A stretch of DNA of 64,000 bases from Arthrobacter oryzae (GTDB taxonomy: Bacteria; Actinomycetota; Actinomycetes; Actinomycetales; Micrococcaceae), in the NCBI RefSeq assembly GCF_030718995.1, contig NZ_CP132204.1:186001-250000 (forward strand), in the 5' to 3' direction. Under the pieces are notes generated by a model, which saw nothing but the letters and a program-made list of their open reading frames with translations, was not told where the DNA came from and did not search any database. Positions 1 to 8,671 of the stretch are shown here, one piece after another (positions within the stretch are counted from its first letter, which is position 1; each line of letters begins with the position of its first letter). A program made the translations under genes and the position numbers.

Positions 1-1
1 A

Positions 2-673
2 TACGGGTTCTCGGTACCGGCCCTGATGGGCATCGGCCAGGCCCCCACCCGCGTGGACGACATGATCCTGCCGCCCGTCGCGTACGGCGTGAAGGTCATT
101 TCCATCGGCATGTTCGTCAAGGGCAACCAGCCGGTGGCATGGCGGGGGCCGATGCTCCACCGGGCCCTCGAGCAGTTCCTCACCGACGTCTATTTCGGCG
201 ACCTGGACGCCCTGTTCCTTGACCTGCCCCCGGGCACCGGGGACATCGCCATCTCCGTGGCGCAGCTGCTTCCGAGGGCCGAGATCCTGGTGGTGACCAC
301 CCCGCAGGCCGCTGCCGCCGACGTCGCGGAACGGGCCGGGGCCATCGCCACCCAGACGGGTCAGTCGGTGGCCGGGGTCGTGGAAAACATGTCGTTCCTT
401 GAAATGCCCGACGGCGGCAGGATGGAACTCTTCGGCAGCGGCGGCGGTGCTGTCCTCGCCGAACGGCTCACCGCAACAGTGGGGGCCGACGTGCCGCTTC
501 TGGGTCAGATACCCCTGGACATCCTGCTGCGCGAGGGCGGCGATACCGGCGAACCGATCGTGCTCGGCCGCCCCGATACCCCGGCGGCCAAGGCGCTCAC
601 AGGGATTGCCGGCAAGCTCGCCGCCAGGCCGCGGGGCCTGACGGGCATGAAGCTGGGCCTCCAGCCGCGATGA
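2..673 (+). CDS. mrp: Mrp/ApbC-family P-loop ATPase, 3' part only
   Basis: This is the C-terminal part of an Mrp/NBP35-type ATPase, a family of iron-sulfur cluster carriers or scaffolds in the cytoplasm. The frame is open to the left edge, so the start and the Walker A loop lie outside the window. The segment opens with YGFSVPALMG, typical of the family just after the first nucleotide-binding motifs. The Walker B/switch region LDALFLDLPPGTGD follows, then VENMSFL. The 3' end faces tatB, 34 bases away on the other strand, a weak stem being all that separates them. An mrp gene near tatB and sigE is a conserved actinobacterial arrangement. Family assignment is firm; the cellular client proteins are unknown. 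Confidence 0.93.
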   Translation, partial: YGFSVPALMGIGQAPTRVDDMILPPVAYGVKVISIGMFVKGNQPVAWRGPMLHRALEQFLTDVYFGDLDALFLDLPPGTGDIAISVAQLLPRAEILVVTTPQAAAADVAERAGAIATQTGQSVAGVVENMSFLEMPDGGRMELFGSGGGAVLAERLTATVGADVPLLGQIPLDILLREGGDTGEPIVLGRPDTPAAKALTGIAGKLAARPRGLTGMKLGLQPR

Positions 674-707
674 CTAGGCCCGGTGATTGTGCCGGCGAAA
701 TCCCGGC

Positions 708-1109
708 TTAGGTGGCCTCGGAGTCGAAGGGGGCCCGCTCGCCCTCGGCCAGCCGTTCGATGACGCGTGGCGGACGTTCCTCCGCGTAGGATGCGGCGGA
801 GGCTGAGGCAACAGCCGCGACCGCAGCGGGCGCCCCGGCGCTGACCGGCTTGATGTCGTCGTCCAGCAGGGCTTCCTTGATGATCCGGCGCGGATCGTAC
901 TGGCGCGGATCGTATTTCTTCCAGTCGACATCGTCGATGTCGATGCCGACTTCGTCCTTGATCTGCTCCCGGGCGCCGGACGCCATCCGGCGGACTTCCT
1001 TGACCAGGTTCGCCAGTTTCTGGGTGTATTCGGGCAGCCGGCTGGGGCCGATCACCAGGACGCCGATGATCAGCAGAAGAAGAAACTCCGGGCCATTGAT
1101 TCCAAACAC
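708..1109 (-). CDS. tatB: Twin-arginine translocase subunit TatB
   Basis: A 133-residue protein of the TatA/B family, which with TatC recognises and exports folded proteins carrying twin-arginine signals. It begins MFGINGPEFLLLLIIGVLVIGP. Residues 5-21 form the single membrane segment, ending in the GP hinge. An amphipathic helix follows to about residue 50 (LPEYTQKLANLVKEVRRMA), then a charged, Ala/Pro-rich cytoplasmic tail. The Glu at position 8 of the membrane segment and the sigE-linked location favour TatB over TatA. It lies 81 bases downstream of the anti-sigma gene on the same strand, so it may share the sigE transcript. Confidence 0.93.
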   Translation of the reverse strand: MFGINGPEFLLLLIIGVLVIGPSRLPEYTQKLANLVKEVRRMASGAREQIKDEVGIDIDDVDWKKYDPRQYDPRRIIKEALLDDDIKPVSAGAPAAVAAVASASAASYAEERPPRVIERLAEGERAPFDSEAT

Positions 1110-1190
1110 CCTAGGAAGATTACCCTCTCCGGCGCGCTGGTGACGATTCCGCCAGCGAGCGCGCTGAACCGGCCTTGCCGGACTGATAGG

Positions 1191-2243
1191 TCATGGCGTA
1201 AAAAGCTCCACGATGCGCCCCAGGCCGCGCTGCAGCCTCGCTGCCAGCGGTTCCGGACCGGTTGCCGCACTGCCGCCCGTTGCGGGGGATTCGACGCCGG
1301 CCAGCGGCGTGCCGGAGCCCGCACGAACCAGTTCCGCCACGCCGTCGTCCGCAAAATCCGCGGGCAGGTCCGAAACGTACGTGAACGTCACGCCGGGGGC
1401 GGTGTAGATGGCCCGCCACGGCGCGGACGCGTTGATCCACAGCGCTCCGGCCCCGCCTGCGGGAGTGCCGGGACCGCCCGGGGCTTGCACGAACCCGTCA
1501 TCGGCAGCGGAGCGGCCGGTCAGGATATTCGTGGGCGATGACGCCGGCACGGCCAGTGGCGCAGCACTGGCAGCGACAGGCTGCGAATGTTGCTCCAGCA
1601 CGGTGGCGAAGTGTTTACCGTCAGTGAGCCTCAGCTCCAGGACCGGCTGCCCCGCAATGGCTTCCCGGCGCGCCCAGAGCACGTGGAACCCCATGTCCCG
1701 AAGCTCAGGGCATGACCACCCCCGTGCGCGAAGACCATCGAGGTCCGCGGCCGTCAGCGTGGCGGCGGCTCCCAGGGACGCGTCGCCAGCCGACGCCTGC
1801 AGCCCAAAGGACGCTTCCTGCTGCTGCATAGACCGGGACGAGGAGGCCCCTGCGACGGGCGTGGGGTCGCCGGCAACGAAGTAGGCGGCTGCGGACACCA
1901 TTCCCGCCGCTGCCACGGCTCCGCCCGCCACAAGGCCCAGAGCCCGCAGCGCCGGGGACCCGGCAGAAGTGTTCCGGGGTGCAGGGTTTACAGCCGGCGT
2001 CCCGCCGGGTTCCATGGCGAGCTGCTGGGTCCGGGCCAGCAGCCTTGCCGTGAAGTCGTCGCTGGCGGCCGGGATCGACGCACGGCGCATGCGCTCAAGG
2101 TACTGGCGCTCACGCCACTGGCGCGAGGTGCACTCGGGGCAGGATTCCGTGTGCTTCGGGCTGCGGCCGCGCTTGCTGCGCGGCAGGAGTCCACGCGTAC
2201 AGTTGCCTCCCAGGCCACGCAGCAGTTTTCTCAGCTGACCCAT
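1191..2243 (-). CDS. rseA: Zinc-binding anti-sigma factor (RseA-like), SigE partner
   Basis: A 350-residue putative anti-sigma factor. The N-terminal cytoplasmic part has the ZAS signature H31-x3-C35-x2-C38, which in this family binds zinc and clamps the sigma factor. A hydrophobic stretch at about residues 100-123 (ALGLVAGGAVAAAGMVSAAAYF is its core) is a single membrane segment. About 225 extracytoplasmic residues follow, rich in Ala, Pro and Gly. It starts 8 bases after sigE on the same strand, the standard sigma/anti-sigma arrangement. Mycobacterial RseA is much shorter, so the long outer domain is the odd point and could sense envelope damage or be a proteolysis target. Role inferred from the motif and position. 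Confidence 0.8.
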   Translation of the reverse strand: MGQLRKLLRGLGGNCTRGLLPRSKRGRSPKHTESCPECTSRQWRERQYLERMRRASIPAASDDFTARLLARTQQLAMEPGGTPAVNPAPRNTSAGSPALRALGLVAGGAVAAAGMVSAAAYFVAGDPTPVAGASSSRSMQQQEASFGLQASAGDASLGAAATLTAADLDGLRARGWSCPELRDMGFHVLWARREAIAGQPVLELRLTDGKHFATVLEQHSQPVAASAAPLAVPASSPTNILTGRSAADDGFVQAPGGPGTPAGGAGALWINASAPWRAIYTAPGVTFTYVSDLPADFADDGVAELVRAGSGTPLAGVESPATGGSAATGPEPLAARLQRGLGRIVELFTP

Positions 2244-2251
2244 GGAGCCGA

Positions 2252-2881
2252 TCAGAGGATGCCGGCGATGCGCGGCATCTTAAGCCGCGGCTTGAGGGAC
2301 TGCCTGGTGCGGGGGTCGCGGTGCGCCAGCTTTTCCCGGAGCATAGTGCGCCCGCGGTGGATGCGGGACCGCACCGTTCCGAGCTTGACGCCGAGTGCCT
2401 CGGCCACTTCGTCGTAGGACAGGCCTTCAAGGTCACAGAGGACGACGGCGGCACGGAAGTCCGGCGGCAGTTCCTCCAGGGCGGCCTGCACGTCAAGGTC
2501 CAGGTTGTTGAATTCGAAGCTCTGTTCAGGGCCGGGTTCGCGGCCGGGCAGCCGTGATTCGGCGTCTTCGGCGAGGGCATCGAAGCGGATGCGGCTCTTT
2601 CGCCGCGCCTGGTCCAGGAAGAGGTTGGTGGTGATCCGGTGCAGCCAGCCATCGAGGGTGCCTGGCTTGAAGTTCTCCAGAGACCGGAAGACGCGGACGA
2701 ACACCTCCTGGGTGAGGTCCTCGGCGTCGTACTTGTTACCGGTCAGACGGTAGGCAAGGCGATATACCTTGGCGGAGTGGTTCGTGACCACTTCCTCCCA
2801 GGTCGGCCGAACCCACTCGGCGTCCGGCCGGGCCACTGAATCTTCAATTGCCGGGACAGGTGCCACAACTGATGCTGACAT
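2252..2881 (-). CDS. sigE: ECF RNA polymerase sigma factor SigE
   Basis: A 209-residue group IV sigma factor. Region 2 spans about residues 31-100, with [17 protein letters not shown] for core binding and -10 recognition. Region 4 spans about 133-186 and contains the helix-turn-helix [20 protein letters not shown]. There is no region 3, as expected for ECF factors. The start has a good ribosome site (GAGGGGAG) just upstream. The divergent O-methyltransferase on one side and the anti-sigma, tatB and mrp genes on the other match the sigE locus of mycobacteria, where SigE governs the envelope and surface-stress response. The same role here is inferred from synteny. Confidence 0.92.
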   Translation of the reverse strand: MSASVVAPVPAIEDSVARPDAEWVRPTWEEVVTNHSAKVYRLAYRLTGNKYDAEDLTQEVFVRVFRSLENFKPGTLDGWLHRITTNLFLDQARRKSRIRFDALAEDAESRLPGREPGPEQSFEFNNLDLDVQAALEELPPDFRAAVVLCDLEGLSYDEVAEALGVKLGTVRSRIHRGRTMLREKLAHRDPRTRQSLKPRLKMPRIAGIL

Positions 2882-2897
2882 CGTCCACTCCCCTCGT

Positions 2898-2927
2898 GGA
2901 TGGTACTAACGCCTGGATGGTGCTGAC
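2898..2927. repeat. 13-bp direct repeat in sigE leader
   Basis: Two copies of GGATGGTRCTRAC at 2898-2910 and 2915-2927 (plus strand), 17 bp apart start to start, lie 17 to 46 bases before the sigE start codon. They fall in the sigE mRNA leader or promoter and could be an operator or an RNA element. The remainder of the divergent gap to 3177 shows no element I can name. Confidence 0.5.
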
Positions 2928-3177
2928 ACCAGTGCTTCGGCGCCGATCACCTCATGGATGAGCGGATAATCATCATTTCAAAGTTGGCTGGGAATTTCCT
3001 GACTATCCCGGCCCTTCAGCCTTGGGCGGAAAGCAACGCCGCCGCCCGTCGCCGAAGTGGTTCGCGTCACATCCGCAGGGCAGCCACAGCCTGCCGCAAC
3101 GTCACCTCCGGGCCCGGCCCCGCCGGACACAGTACGCTGTTAGGAACACTCCCCTGCCGCCCAGAAAGCGAACCCTC

Positions 3178-3810
3178 ATGAGCGCCGATAAGTCCACGAG
3201 CTGGTCCTATGCAGAAGATCTGCCTGCCGAGGACGAAGTACTCCTGCATGCTCGGGAGCGTTCCTTTGAGCTGGGCGTGACTCCGGTGGGGCCCGGCGTG
3301 GGAGCGGTGCTGACGGTACTGGCGGCAGCTTCGAAAGCGCAGACAGCGGTGGAGATCGGAACCGGAGCGGGCGTGTCCGGCGTCTGCCTGCTCCGCGGCC
3401 TCGGCCCCCAGGCGGTCCTGACCACCATCGATGTGGACGTTGAACACCTCAGGGCTGCACGGGAGGCTTTCCAGGAGGCCGGTAGCCCTGCCAACCGCAC
3501 CCGCACCATTTCCGGCCGCGCCGGCGATGTCCTGCCGCGACTGACCGACAGCGCCTACGACCTGGTGTTTGTTGACGCGGACAAGCCGGGCATCCCGGGG
3601 TACGTCGAGCAGGCCATCCGGCTGCTGAAGCGCGGCGGACTGCTGATCATCAATGACGCCCTGGACAAGGACCGGGTGGCCAACCCGGCGGCCCGGGATT
3701 CCACCACAGTGGTTCTTCGGCAGGTGGGCAAGGCAATCCGCGACGACGAGCGCCTGGCCTCGGCCATGCTGCCCACCGGTGACGGGCTCTTGGTGGCGGT
3801 CAAGAAATAA
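3178..3810 (+). CDS. SAM-dependent O-methyltransferase (Methyltransf_3 family)
   Basis: A 210-residue class I methyltransferase of the catechol/caffeoyl-CoA O-methyltransferase type. Motif I is VEIGTGAGVSG at about residues 58-68, which binds S-adenosylmethionine. The acidic motif DLVFVDADKPG and the later INDALDKDRV follow as in this family, where such acidic residues ligate a metal. The ATG at 3178 is preferred because the upstream extension is low-complexity and the family begins near here. It is divergent from sigE, as is the homologous gene beside mycobacterial sigE. The substrate is unknown. Confidence 0.88.
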   Translation: MSADKSTSWSYAEDLPAEDEVLLHARERSFELGVTPVGPGVGAVLTVLAAASKAQTAVEIGTGAGVSGVCLLRGLGPQAVLTTIDVDVEHLRAAREAFQEAGSPANRTRTISGRAGDVLPRLTDSAYDLVFVDADKPGIPGYVEQAIRLLKRGGLLIINDALDKDRVANPAARDSTTVVLRQVGKAIRDDERLASAMLPTGDGLLVAVKK

Positions 3811-3814
3811 GGAA

Positions 3815-3842
3815 GGGCCCGCAGCCACATGGCTGCGGGCCC
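3815..3842. terminator. Bidirectional terminator hairpin
   Basis: A perfect 12-bp stem (GGGCCCGCAGCC and its complement) with a 4-base loop ACAT lies between the convergent methyltransferase and DUF3117 genes, 5 bases after the first stop codon. It can serve both. Confidence 0.85.
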
Positions 3843-3855
3843 CGCCCGAGCAAAT

Positions 3856-4023
3856 CTATTCGGTCACGCCGACGAGGCATTCCTTGAGGTTTGCCGCCTC
3901 TGCCGCGTTAAGTTCGACCACAAGCCGCCCCCCGCCTTCGAGCGGCACACGCATAATCAAGCTGCGGCCCTCTTTGGTTACTTCCATAGGGCCGTCGCCG
4001 GTGCGTGGTTTCATAGCCGCCAT
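3856..4023 (-). CDS. DUF3117 small protein
   Basis: A 55-residue protein starting MAAMKPRTGDGPMEVTKEG and carrying the glycine-rich core MRVPLEGGGRLVVEL, which marks the actinobacterial DUF3117 family. An in-frame ATG six codons upstream exists. I chose the one at 4023 because family members begin MAAMKPRTGDGP and because GGAGGGG lies at the right distance. It is a single-gene unit ended by the hairpin at 3815-3842. The function of the family is not known. Confidence 0.9.
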   Translation of the reverse strand: MAAMKPRTGDGPMEVTKEGRSLIMRVPLEGGGRLVVELNAAEAANLKECLVGVTE

Positions 4024-4188
4024 GAGGAAAATCCCCTCCAATAGTCCCAGGACCTACCAGCCCGGGCGGGCTGTGGCCGCGTCGTCAATCAAGCCGCTAT
4101 GGCGGCCTAGCTGCGACCGCCATGGCTGAACAGTGTCAAACGCAATGCGAGTGCGATTTGTTCATGCTTAACACCTATTATCCTGTAA

Positions 4189-4251
4189 TTACCCGGCTGT
4201 AGCTAATTGATGGATTTTCTTCATCGCTTGGAAAATTGTGGCCTCAGTCAT
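4189..4251 (-). CDS. Possible 20-residue small ORF
   Basis: An ORF reading MTEATIFQAMKKIHQLATAG begins 17 bases after the mannosyltransferase stop on the same strand. A purine-rich stretch (GGGAGGCGGGGGA) lies before it. Its base composition is much more AT-rich than the neighbouring genes, which argues against ordinary coding. No family is recognised. The rest of the gap, 4024-4188, holds an imperfect ATGGCGG dyad but nothing I can name. Confidence 0.2.
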   Translation of the reverse strand: MTEATIFQAMKKIHQLATAG

Positions 4252-4268
4252 AGCGTCCCCCGCCTCCC

Positions 4269-5585
4269 TTACGGCGGATAGTCTCCCCCGCCAGGCAGCT
4301 GGGCCCAGGCCCACAGCCACACGATCCAGACAATCTGGAGCAGCAGGAACATGATGACGACGGTGCCGCGGTAAGCCTTCGATCGCGACACCAGCGCTGC
4401 ACCCAGGGCCAGCGGAAACAGCGGCAACAGCATCCGGAACGTGCTCGTCTGGGGGTGCAGGAAGACGAGCAGATAACCCATGTAGCAGATGCACCAGAGC
4501 CGCAGCTCGGCCCCCAGCGCCACGACTGGAGGGGACGTCATAACCAGTCCGAAGACGGCAACGAACACAAACGGAGCCAGCACACCCAGCACGGGCCCAA
4601 AAAGCTGGATCCCGGTGTCGAACCATGGCTTGAAGGGCACCAGGTCGTGGCCGCGCCAGACGGTTTCCGTCTTGGTGTAGGCCCCCGGGTCCCCCGTCAC
4701 TGCCCAGGCGATGGCCGGCCACATCAGGGCACTCAGCCCGCTGACTCCGGCAAGGGCCGCCAAGGCCAGCAGTTCCCGTCCGCTGTGGGGCACGTGCTCC
4801 CGACTACCCGAAGCGTCGGGAAAGCGGGTGTCGGGAAGGCCAGCGCCGGGACGGCTGCGCTGCCACAGCCGGTGGGCGAGCAGCCCGCCGGCCATGGCGG
4901 CGAACGGAACACCCGTTGGCCTGGAAAGGCACATCAGGACAACAACCGGCATGGCCCACACATATCGCCGCTGCATTACCAACAGCAGTGCCGACGCCAG
5001 CAGCAGGAGGTTCAGGGATTCCGCATAGGGCACCTGAAGCACGGCGGCCACGGGGAACGTGGCGAAGAAGGCGACTGCCCACATCGCCGTGCGGTGCGTG
5101 GCTTTGTGCCGGAAGAGGCGGTACACCACCAGGGCGGCACCCAGCCCTGAGGCCATGGCGATGAACGTGAGCGCCAGGGCCGGGTCAAGGCCTGTCATGG
5201 CCGATACTGCCCGCCCCAGCATAGGAAAGAGCGCATAGAAGGCCCAGGCGTTCTCCTGGACGTTCCCGCTTTCGTCCACGGGAAGCTGGCTCGGGTAGCC
5301 GTTCAGGAGCACTTCGCCGTACCAGCGCGCATCCCAGATGTTGATGAAGTTCCAGTAGTCGGGTTTGGCGGGAAACCACGGGTTGACCCCCTGGTGCAGG
5401 GCGGCGGCCATGAAGATGCAGGCGCTGACAATCCGCGCAGCGGCGTAGACCGATGCCACCTGAACCCACCACGGCCACCTGCCGGCATGGGCGGCGACGG
5501 ACGCGATCCCTTTCCGCACCCGGCCGTCCAGGCCCTGGGTTCCCTCCGGCGCCACGCGGCCGGCGGAAGTGCCCGGCCGGCTCAA
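4269..5585 (-). CDS. PIG-V-like membrane mannosyltransferase
   Basis: A 438-residue multi-spanning membrane protein resembling PIG-V/GPI-mannosyltransferase-II-like enzymes. In actinobacteria these transfer mannose from polyprenol-phosphate-mannose to envelope acceptors. After the first membrane helix comes WDARWYGEVLLNGYP (84-98), matching the family's WDxxWY...GY luminal-loop motif with its catalytic acidic residue. Roughly ten further hydrophobic segments follow. The start is TTG, overlapping the TGA of the DivIVA-domain gene as TTGA, so translation is probably coupled. The acceptor is unknown; a non-enzymatic membrane role cannot be excluded. Confidence 0.75.
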   Translation of the reverse strand: MSRPGTSAGRVAPEGTQGLDGRVRKGIASVAAHAGRWPWWVQVASVYAAARIVSACIFMAAALHQGVNPWFPAKPDYWNFINIWDARWYGEVLLNGYPSQLPVDESGNVQENAWAFYALFPMLGRAVSAMTGLDPALALTFIAMASGLGAALVVYRLFRHKATHRTAMWAVAFFATFPVAAVLQVPYAESLNLLLLASALLLVMQRRYVWAMPVVVLMCLSRPTGVPFAAMAGGLLAHRLWQRSRPGAGLPDTRFPDASGSREHVPHSGRELLALAALAGVSGLSALMWPAIAWAVTGDPGAYTKTETVWRGHDLVPFKPWFDTGIQLFGPVLGVLAPFVFVAVFGLVMTSPPVVALGAELRLWCICYMGYLLVFLHPQTSTFRMLLPLFPLALGAALVSRSKAYRGTVVIMFLLLQIVWIVWLWAWAQLPGGGDYPP

Positions 5586-5941
5586 GGCACAGTCTCCCCC
5601 GGCTGGGCCGGTGCATTCAGTTCCGCCCGCAGCCGATCGATTTCGCGATCCTTGGCGGCTAGCTGGTCACGGAGTTCGTCCAGTACCTGGTCGACCTGGT
5701 CCATGCGGTAACCCCGCAGCCCCAGTGCGAACCGGACCCGGTCGACGTCGGCCGGCGAGGCTTCGGCCGGAAGGAGCACCGGAGGAAGGGACGCCACAGG
5801 CTCGTCGAACCCGTCAAGGAGCGCAGATTCCCCGGACCGCCGGCGCCGGAAAATGCCGGACGCGCCATCAGCTCCGAAGAAGAGCATGGTGCCGATCAGG
5901 GCGATGGCGAGGAATATCAGGAAGAAACTCACAGGATCCAT
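5582..5941 (-). CDS. Membrane-anchored DivIVA-domain protein
   Basis: A 119-residue protein. Residues 4-22 (VSFFLIFLAIALIGTMLFF) form one membrane segment. A basic patch FRRRR and a Pro-rich linker follow. A DivIVA-type motif spans about 62-110: ADVDRVRFALGLRGYRMDQV followed by a coiled coil (LDELRDQLAAKDREIDRLRAEL). DivIVA proteins sense membrane curvature and recruit growth or division factors in actinobacteria. This short, anchored version is a separate, common class. It begins 23 bases after the LOG gene and overlaps the mannosyltransferase start, suggesting a link to envelope assembly. Confidence 0.85.
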   Translation of the reverse strand: MDPVSFFLIFLAIALIGTMLFFGADGASGIFRRRRSGESALLDGFDEPVASLPPVLLPAEASPADVDRVRFALGLRGYRMDQVDQVLDELRDQLAAKDREIDRLRAELNAPAQPGETVP

Positions 5942-5964
5942 CGTGCCAGACGCCGGCGCGGCAG

Positions 5965-6789
5965 TTATTCCGGCCGCTGGTTGCCGTTTGGTCCGCTGGT
6001 GCCATAGCCCTGAGCGCCCTCCGGGGGCCGGATGGCGCCGTGGATGACGAGGTCCACCGCGTGCGCAGGCTCGTCGACGACCTGGATGAGGTCCAGGTCC
6101 TTCTCGGAGATCATGCCGTCTTCCACCAGCGTGCCCCTGATCCAGTCGATCATGGGTCCCCAGAACGCCGTGCCGAGGAGGACGATGGGGAACGAGGTGA
6201 CTTTCCGGGTTTGCACCAGGACCATCGCCTCGAACAGCTCGTCGAGTGTGCCCAGTCCGCCGGGAAGCACAATGAAGCCCTGGGCGTACTTCACGAACAT
6301 GGTTTTCCGTGCGAAGAAATAGCGGAAGTTGATCCCGAGGTCCACCCACTGGTTGAGGCCCTGCTCAAACGGAAGCTCAATGCCGAGCCCCACGGAGACA
6401 CCGTTTCCCTGAACTGCGCCTTTGTTGGCCGCTTCCATGGAGCCGGGGCCGCCGCCGGTGATGACAGCCACCCCGGCTTCGGCCAGCTTGCGGCCAACCT
6501 CAACGCCCAGCTCGTAGTACACGGAGCCGGGCTTGGTGCGGGCGGACCCGAACACGCTGACAGCCGGCCCGAGGTCCGCGAGTGCGCCGAAGCCTTCCAC
6601 GAACTCACTTTGGATCCTGAGCACCCGCCACGGATCCGTGTGGACGAACTGGCCCGGCCCCTTGGTGTCCAGCAGGTGTTGGTCCGACATCTCCACTGCT
6701 GCCTGTTTGCGCCGCAGCTCCAGCGGACCCTTGTGACGGGTGGCAATGGGAGGTACTGGAGTTGGAGAAGGCTGCGGATCGGTACTCAT
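5965..6789 (-). CDS. LOG-family (TIGR00730) Rossmann-fold hydrolase
   Basis: A 274-residue LOG/lysine-decarboxylase-like protein. The two diagnostic nucleotide-binding motifs are present: [11 protein letters not shown] (112-122) and [12 protein letters not shown] (176-187), with catalytic Arg/Glu positions as in the family. Characterised members cleave cytokinin riboside 5'-monophosphates to free bases and ribose phosphate, and bacterial members probably act on purine nucleotides generally. The N-terminal 45 residues are an extra, variable tail. A TANNNT hexamer 6 bases before the ATG suggests a leaderless mRNA. It heads the three-gene operon that includes the DivIVA and mannosyltransferase genes. 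Confidence 0.9.
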   Translation of the reverse strand: MSTDPQPSPTPVPPIATRHKGPLELRRKQAAVEMSDQHLLDTKGPGQFVHTDPWRVLRIQSEFVEGFGALADLGPAVSVFGSARTKPGSVYYELGVEVGRKLAEAGVAVITGGGPGSMEAANKGAVQGNGVSVGLGIELPFEQGLNQWVDLGINFRYFFARKTMFVKYAQGFIVLPGGLGTLDELFEAMVLVQTRKVTSFPIVLLGTAFWGPMIDWIRGTLVEDGMISEKDLDLIQVVDEPAHAVDLVIHGAIRPPEGAQGYGTSGPNGNQRPE

Positions 6790-6795
6790 CCACCA

Positions 6796-6801
6796 AGGCT
6801 A
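6796..6801 (-). promoter_or_regulatory. -10 element for leaderless LOG mRNA
   Basis: TAGCCT lies exactly 6 bases before the ATG at 6789 and no ribosome site is present, so transcription probably begins at the start codon. No convincing -35 is seen. Confidence 0.55.
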
Positions 6802-6940
6802 GCGCGCTTCGACAAGCGCGACCGTCCGGCGCGTCCCATCCTGTTGGAGCAGGCACCCGGGGCTTTGACCTGCAGGTATCTCTTGAATCACGATCTGCAG
6901 GAAGTTGGAGTGATTGCCGTCATATCCCGCTAATGTTCGC

Positions 6941-6946
6941 TAGATT
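6941..6946 (+). promoter_or_regulatory. -10 element for leaderless gluA mRNA
   Basis: TAGATT is followed by the seven bases CTCTCTT and then the gluA ATG. The leader is pyrimidine-rich and carries no Shine-Dalgarno. This fits a transcript that starts at the A of the ATG. Confidence 0.6.
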
Positions 6947-6953
6947 CTCTCTT

Positions 6954-7709
6954 ATGACTACTCAAGTGCCCGGCGAAGCTCTCGTCTCCCTGAAAGCCGT
7001 GAATAAGCACTACGGCCAGCTGCACGTACTCAAGGACATCAACCTGAACGTCCGTAAGGGCGAAGTTGTTGTGGTCATCGGACCGTCCGGGTCCGGTAAG
7101 TCCACACTCTGCCGGGCCATCAACCGCCTCGAAACCATCGACGACGGCAAGATCGCCATCGACGGCAAGGAACTGCCGGAGGAAGGCAAGGAACTCGCCA
7201 AGCTGCGCGCCGACGTCGGAATGGTGTTCCAGTCCTTCAATCTCTTTGCCCACAAGACGATCCTCGAAAACGTCACCCTGGGTCCGATCAAGGTCAAGGG
7301 CGTTGCCAAGGCGCAGGCCGACAAGGACGCCATGGCGCTGTTGGAGCGTGTGGGCGTCGGCCACCAGGCACCCAAGCTCCCGGCGCAGCTCTCCGGCGGC
7401 CAGCAGCAGCGCGTGGCGATTGCCCGTGCCCTGGCGATGAAGCCGAAGGTCATGCTGTTTGACGAGCCCACCTCGGCCCTTGACCCGGAAATGATCAATG
7501 AGGTCCTCGACGTCATGATCCAACTCGCCAAGGAAGGCATGACCATGATCGTGGTTACCCACGAGATGGGCTTCGCCCGCAAGGCCGCCGACCGCGTGGT
7601 GTTCATGGCCGACGGCCAGATCGTCGAAGACGCAACACCGGAAGAGTTCTTCACGAACCCGAAGAGCAACCGCGCCAAGGACTTCCTCTCCAAGCTCCTC
7701 ACCCACTGA
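6954..7709 (+). CDS. gluA: Glutamate ABC transporter ATP-binding protein GluA
   Basis: A 251-residue ATPase of the polar amino acid transport class, the motor for glutamate uptake at the inner face of the membrane. Walker A is GPSGSGKST (43-51), the signature LSGGQQQR (146-153), Walker B VMLFDE (166-171), and the H-loop VVTHEMGFA follows. The order gluA-gluB-gluC-gluD matches corynebacterial and Arthrobacter glutamate operons. The ATG at 6954 is chosen over upstream in-frame starts because the family begins just before [11 protein letters not shown] and because of the -10 hexamer 7 bases upstream. Glutamate as substrate is inferred from the operon. Confidence 0.9.
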   Translation: MTTQVPGEALVSLKAVNKHYGQLHVLKDINLNVRKGEVVVVIGPSGSGKSTLCRAINRLETIDDGKIAIDGKELPEEGKELAKLRADVGMVFQSFNLFAHKTILENVTLGPIKVKGVAKAQADKDAMALLERVGVGHQAPKLPAQLSGGQQQRVAIARALAMKPKVMLFDEPTSALDPEMINEVLDVMIQLAKEGMTMIVVTHEMGFARKAADRVVFMADGQIVEDATPEEFFTNPKSNRAKDFLSKLLTH

Positions 7710-7777
7710 TTCCACGAGACCGCACCTACGCAGTTCGCACCCAGGCCACCACAGTGGCCGCCAATGAAAGGTATGTC

Positions 7778-8662
7778 ATGAAGGCATTTTTGACCCGACG
7801 GAAGTCCTTTGTGGTTGCAGCATCAGCAGCCCTCGCCCTGACTCTGAGCGCATGCGGCGGCAGCACCGGTACCACCAGCGACCCCACGGTTGCCGAGAAG
7901 CCCACCTTCGCGGCCGGCAGCACCATGGAGAAGCTCGCTTCCGCCGGAACGATCAAGATCGGCACCAAGTTCGACCAGCCCCTCTTCGGCCAGGTGGGCC
8001 TTGACGGCAAGCCCATCGGCTTTGACGTCGAGATGGGCAAGCTGATTGCCGCCAAGCTGGGCATCGCGGCGGACAAGATCGAATGGTCGGAGACCGTCTC
8101 CGCGAACCGCGAACCGTTTATCGAACAGGGCAAGGTGGACCTGGTCATCGCCACGTACACCATCAACGACAAGCGCAAGCAGGTCGTCAGCTTCGCCGGG
8201 CCGTACTACGAGGCCGGCCAGGCCCTCATGGTCAACAAGGACAACGACACCATCAAGAAGCCCGAGGACGTCAAGGGCAAGAAGGTCTGCTCCGTGACGG
8301 GTTCCACCCCTGCCGGCACCATCGTGGAGAAGTACGGAGCAGTACTCGTTCCTGCGGCCACCTACTCGGCCTGCCTCGAACCGCTGCGCAACAAGCAGGT
8401 GGAAGCCATCACCACCGACAACGTGATCCTGGCCGGCTTCGTGGACAAGGAACCTGACGCCTTCAAGCTGGCCTCGGACGAGACCTTCACCAAGGAGCCC
8501 TACGGCATCGGCCTGAAGAAGGATGACACCGTCTTCCGCAACTGGATCAACGACCAGCTGGAAGAGTTCAGCAAGGACGGGTCTTACAAGAAGGCCTGGG
8601 AAGCAACCGCGGGCTCCGTCATCAAGACGGCGCCGGAACTTCCGGCCATCAACCGTTACTAA
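7778..8662 (+). CDS. gluB: Glutamate-binding lipoprotein GluB
   Basis: A 294-residue solute-binding protein of the bacterial extracellular family 3. It has a lipoprotein signal, with a basic n-region (TRRK), a hydrophobic core and the lipobox LSAC with the acylated Cys at 26. The mature part has the family hallmarks IKIGTKFDQPLFG, GFDVEMGKLIA and the later QVEAITTDNVILAG. It captures glutamate outside the cell and delivers it to GluCD. The start at 7778 is preferred for its GAAAGG ribosome site 6 bases upstream; the in-frame ATG eight codons earlier lacks one. A strong hairpin follows the stop codon. Confidence 0.9.
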   Translation: MKAFLTRRKSFVVAASAALALTLSACGGSTGTTSDPTVAEKPTFAAGSTMEKLASAGTIKIGTKFDQPLFGQVGLDGKPIGFDVEMGKLIAAKLGIAADKIEWSETVSANREPFIEQGKVDLVIATYTINDKRKQVVSFAGPYYEAGQALMVNKDNDTIKKPEDVKGKKVCSVTGSTPAGTIVEKYGAVLVPAATYSACLEPLRNKQVEAITTDNVILAGFVDKEPDAFKLASDETFTKEPYGIGLKKDDTVFRNWINDQLEEFSKDGSYKKAWEATAGSVIKTAPELPAINRY

Positions 8663-8671
8663 GTAACGCAG

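Noticed and set aside
691..707. A possible terminator between mrp and tatB
   Set aside because: Only a 5-bp stem (GCCGG/CCGGC) without a U-tract; too weak to call.
4134..4139. A perfect TTGACA on the minus strand upstream of DUF3117
   Set aside because: No TATAAT-like hexamer lies 16-19 bases downstream of it, so I do not call a promoter.
5569..6933. A 454-codon plus-strand frame across the DivIVA/LOG genes
   Set aside because: The minus-strand genes have clear family motifs. This frame has none.
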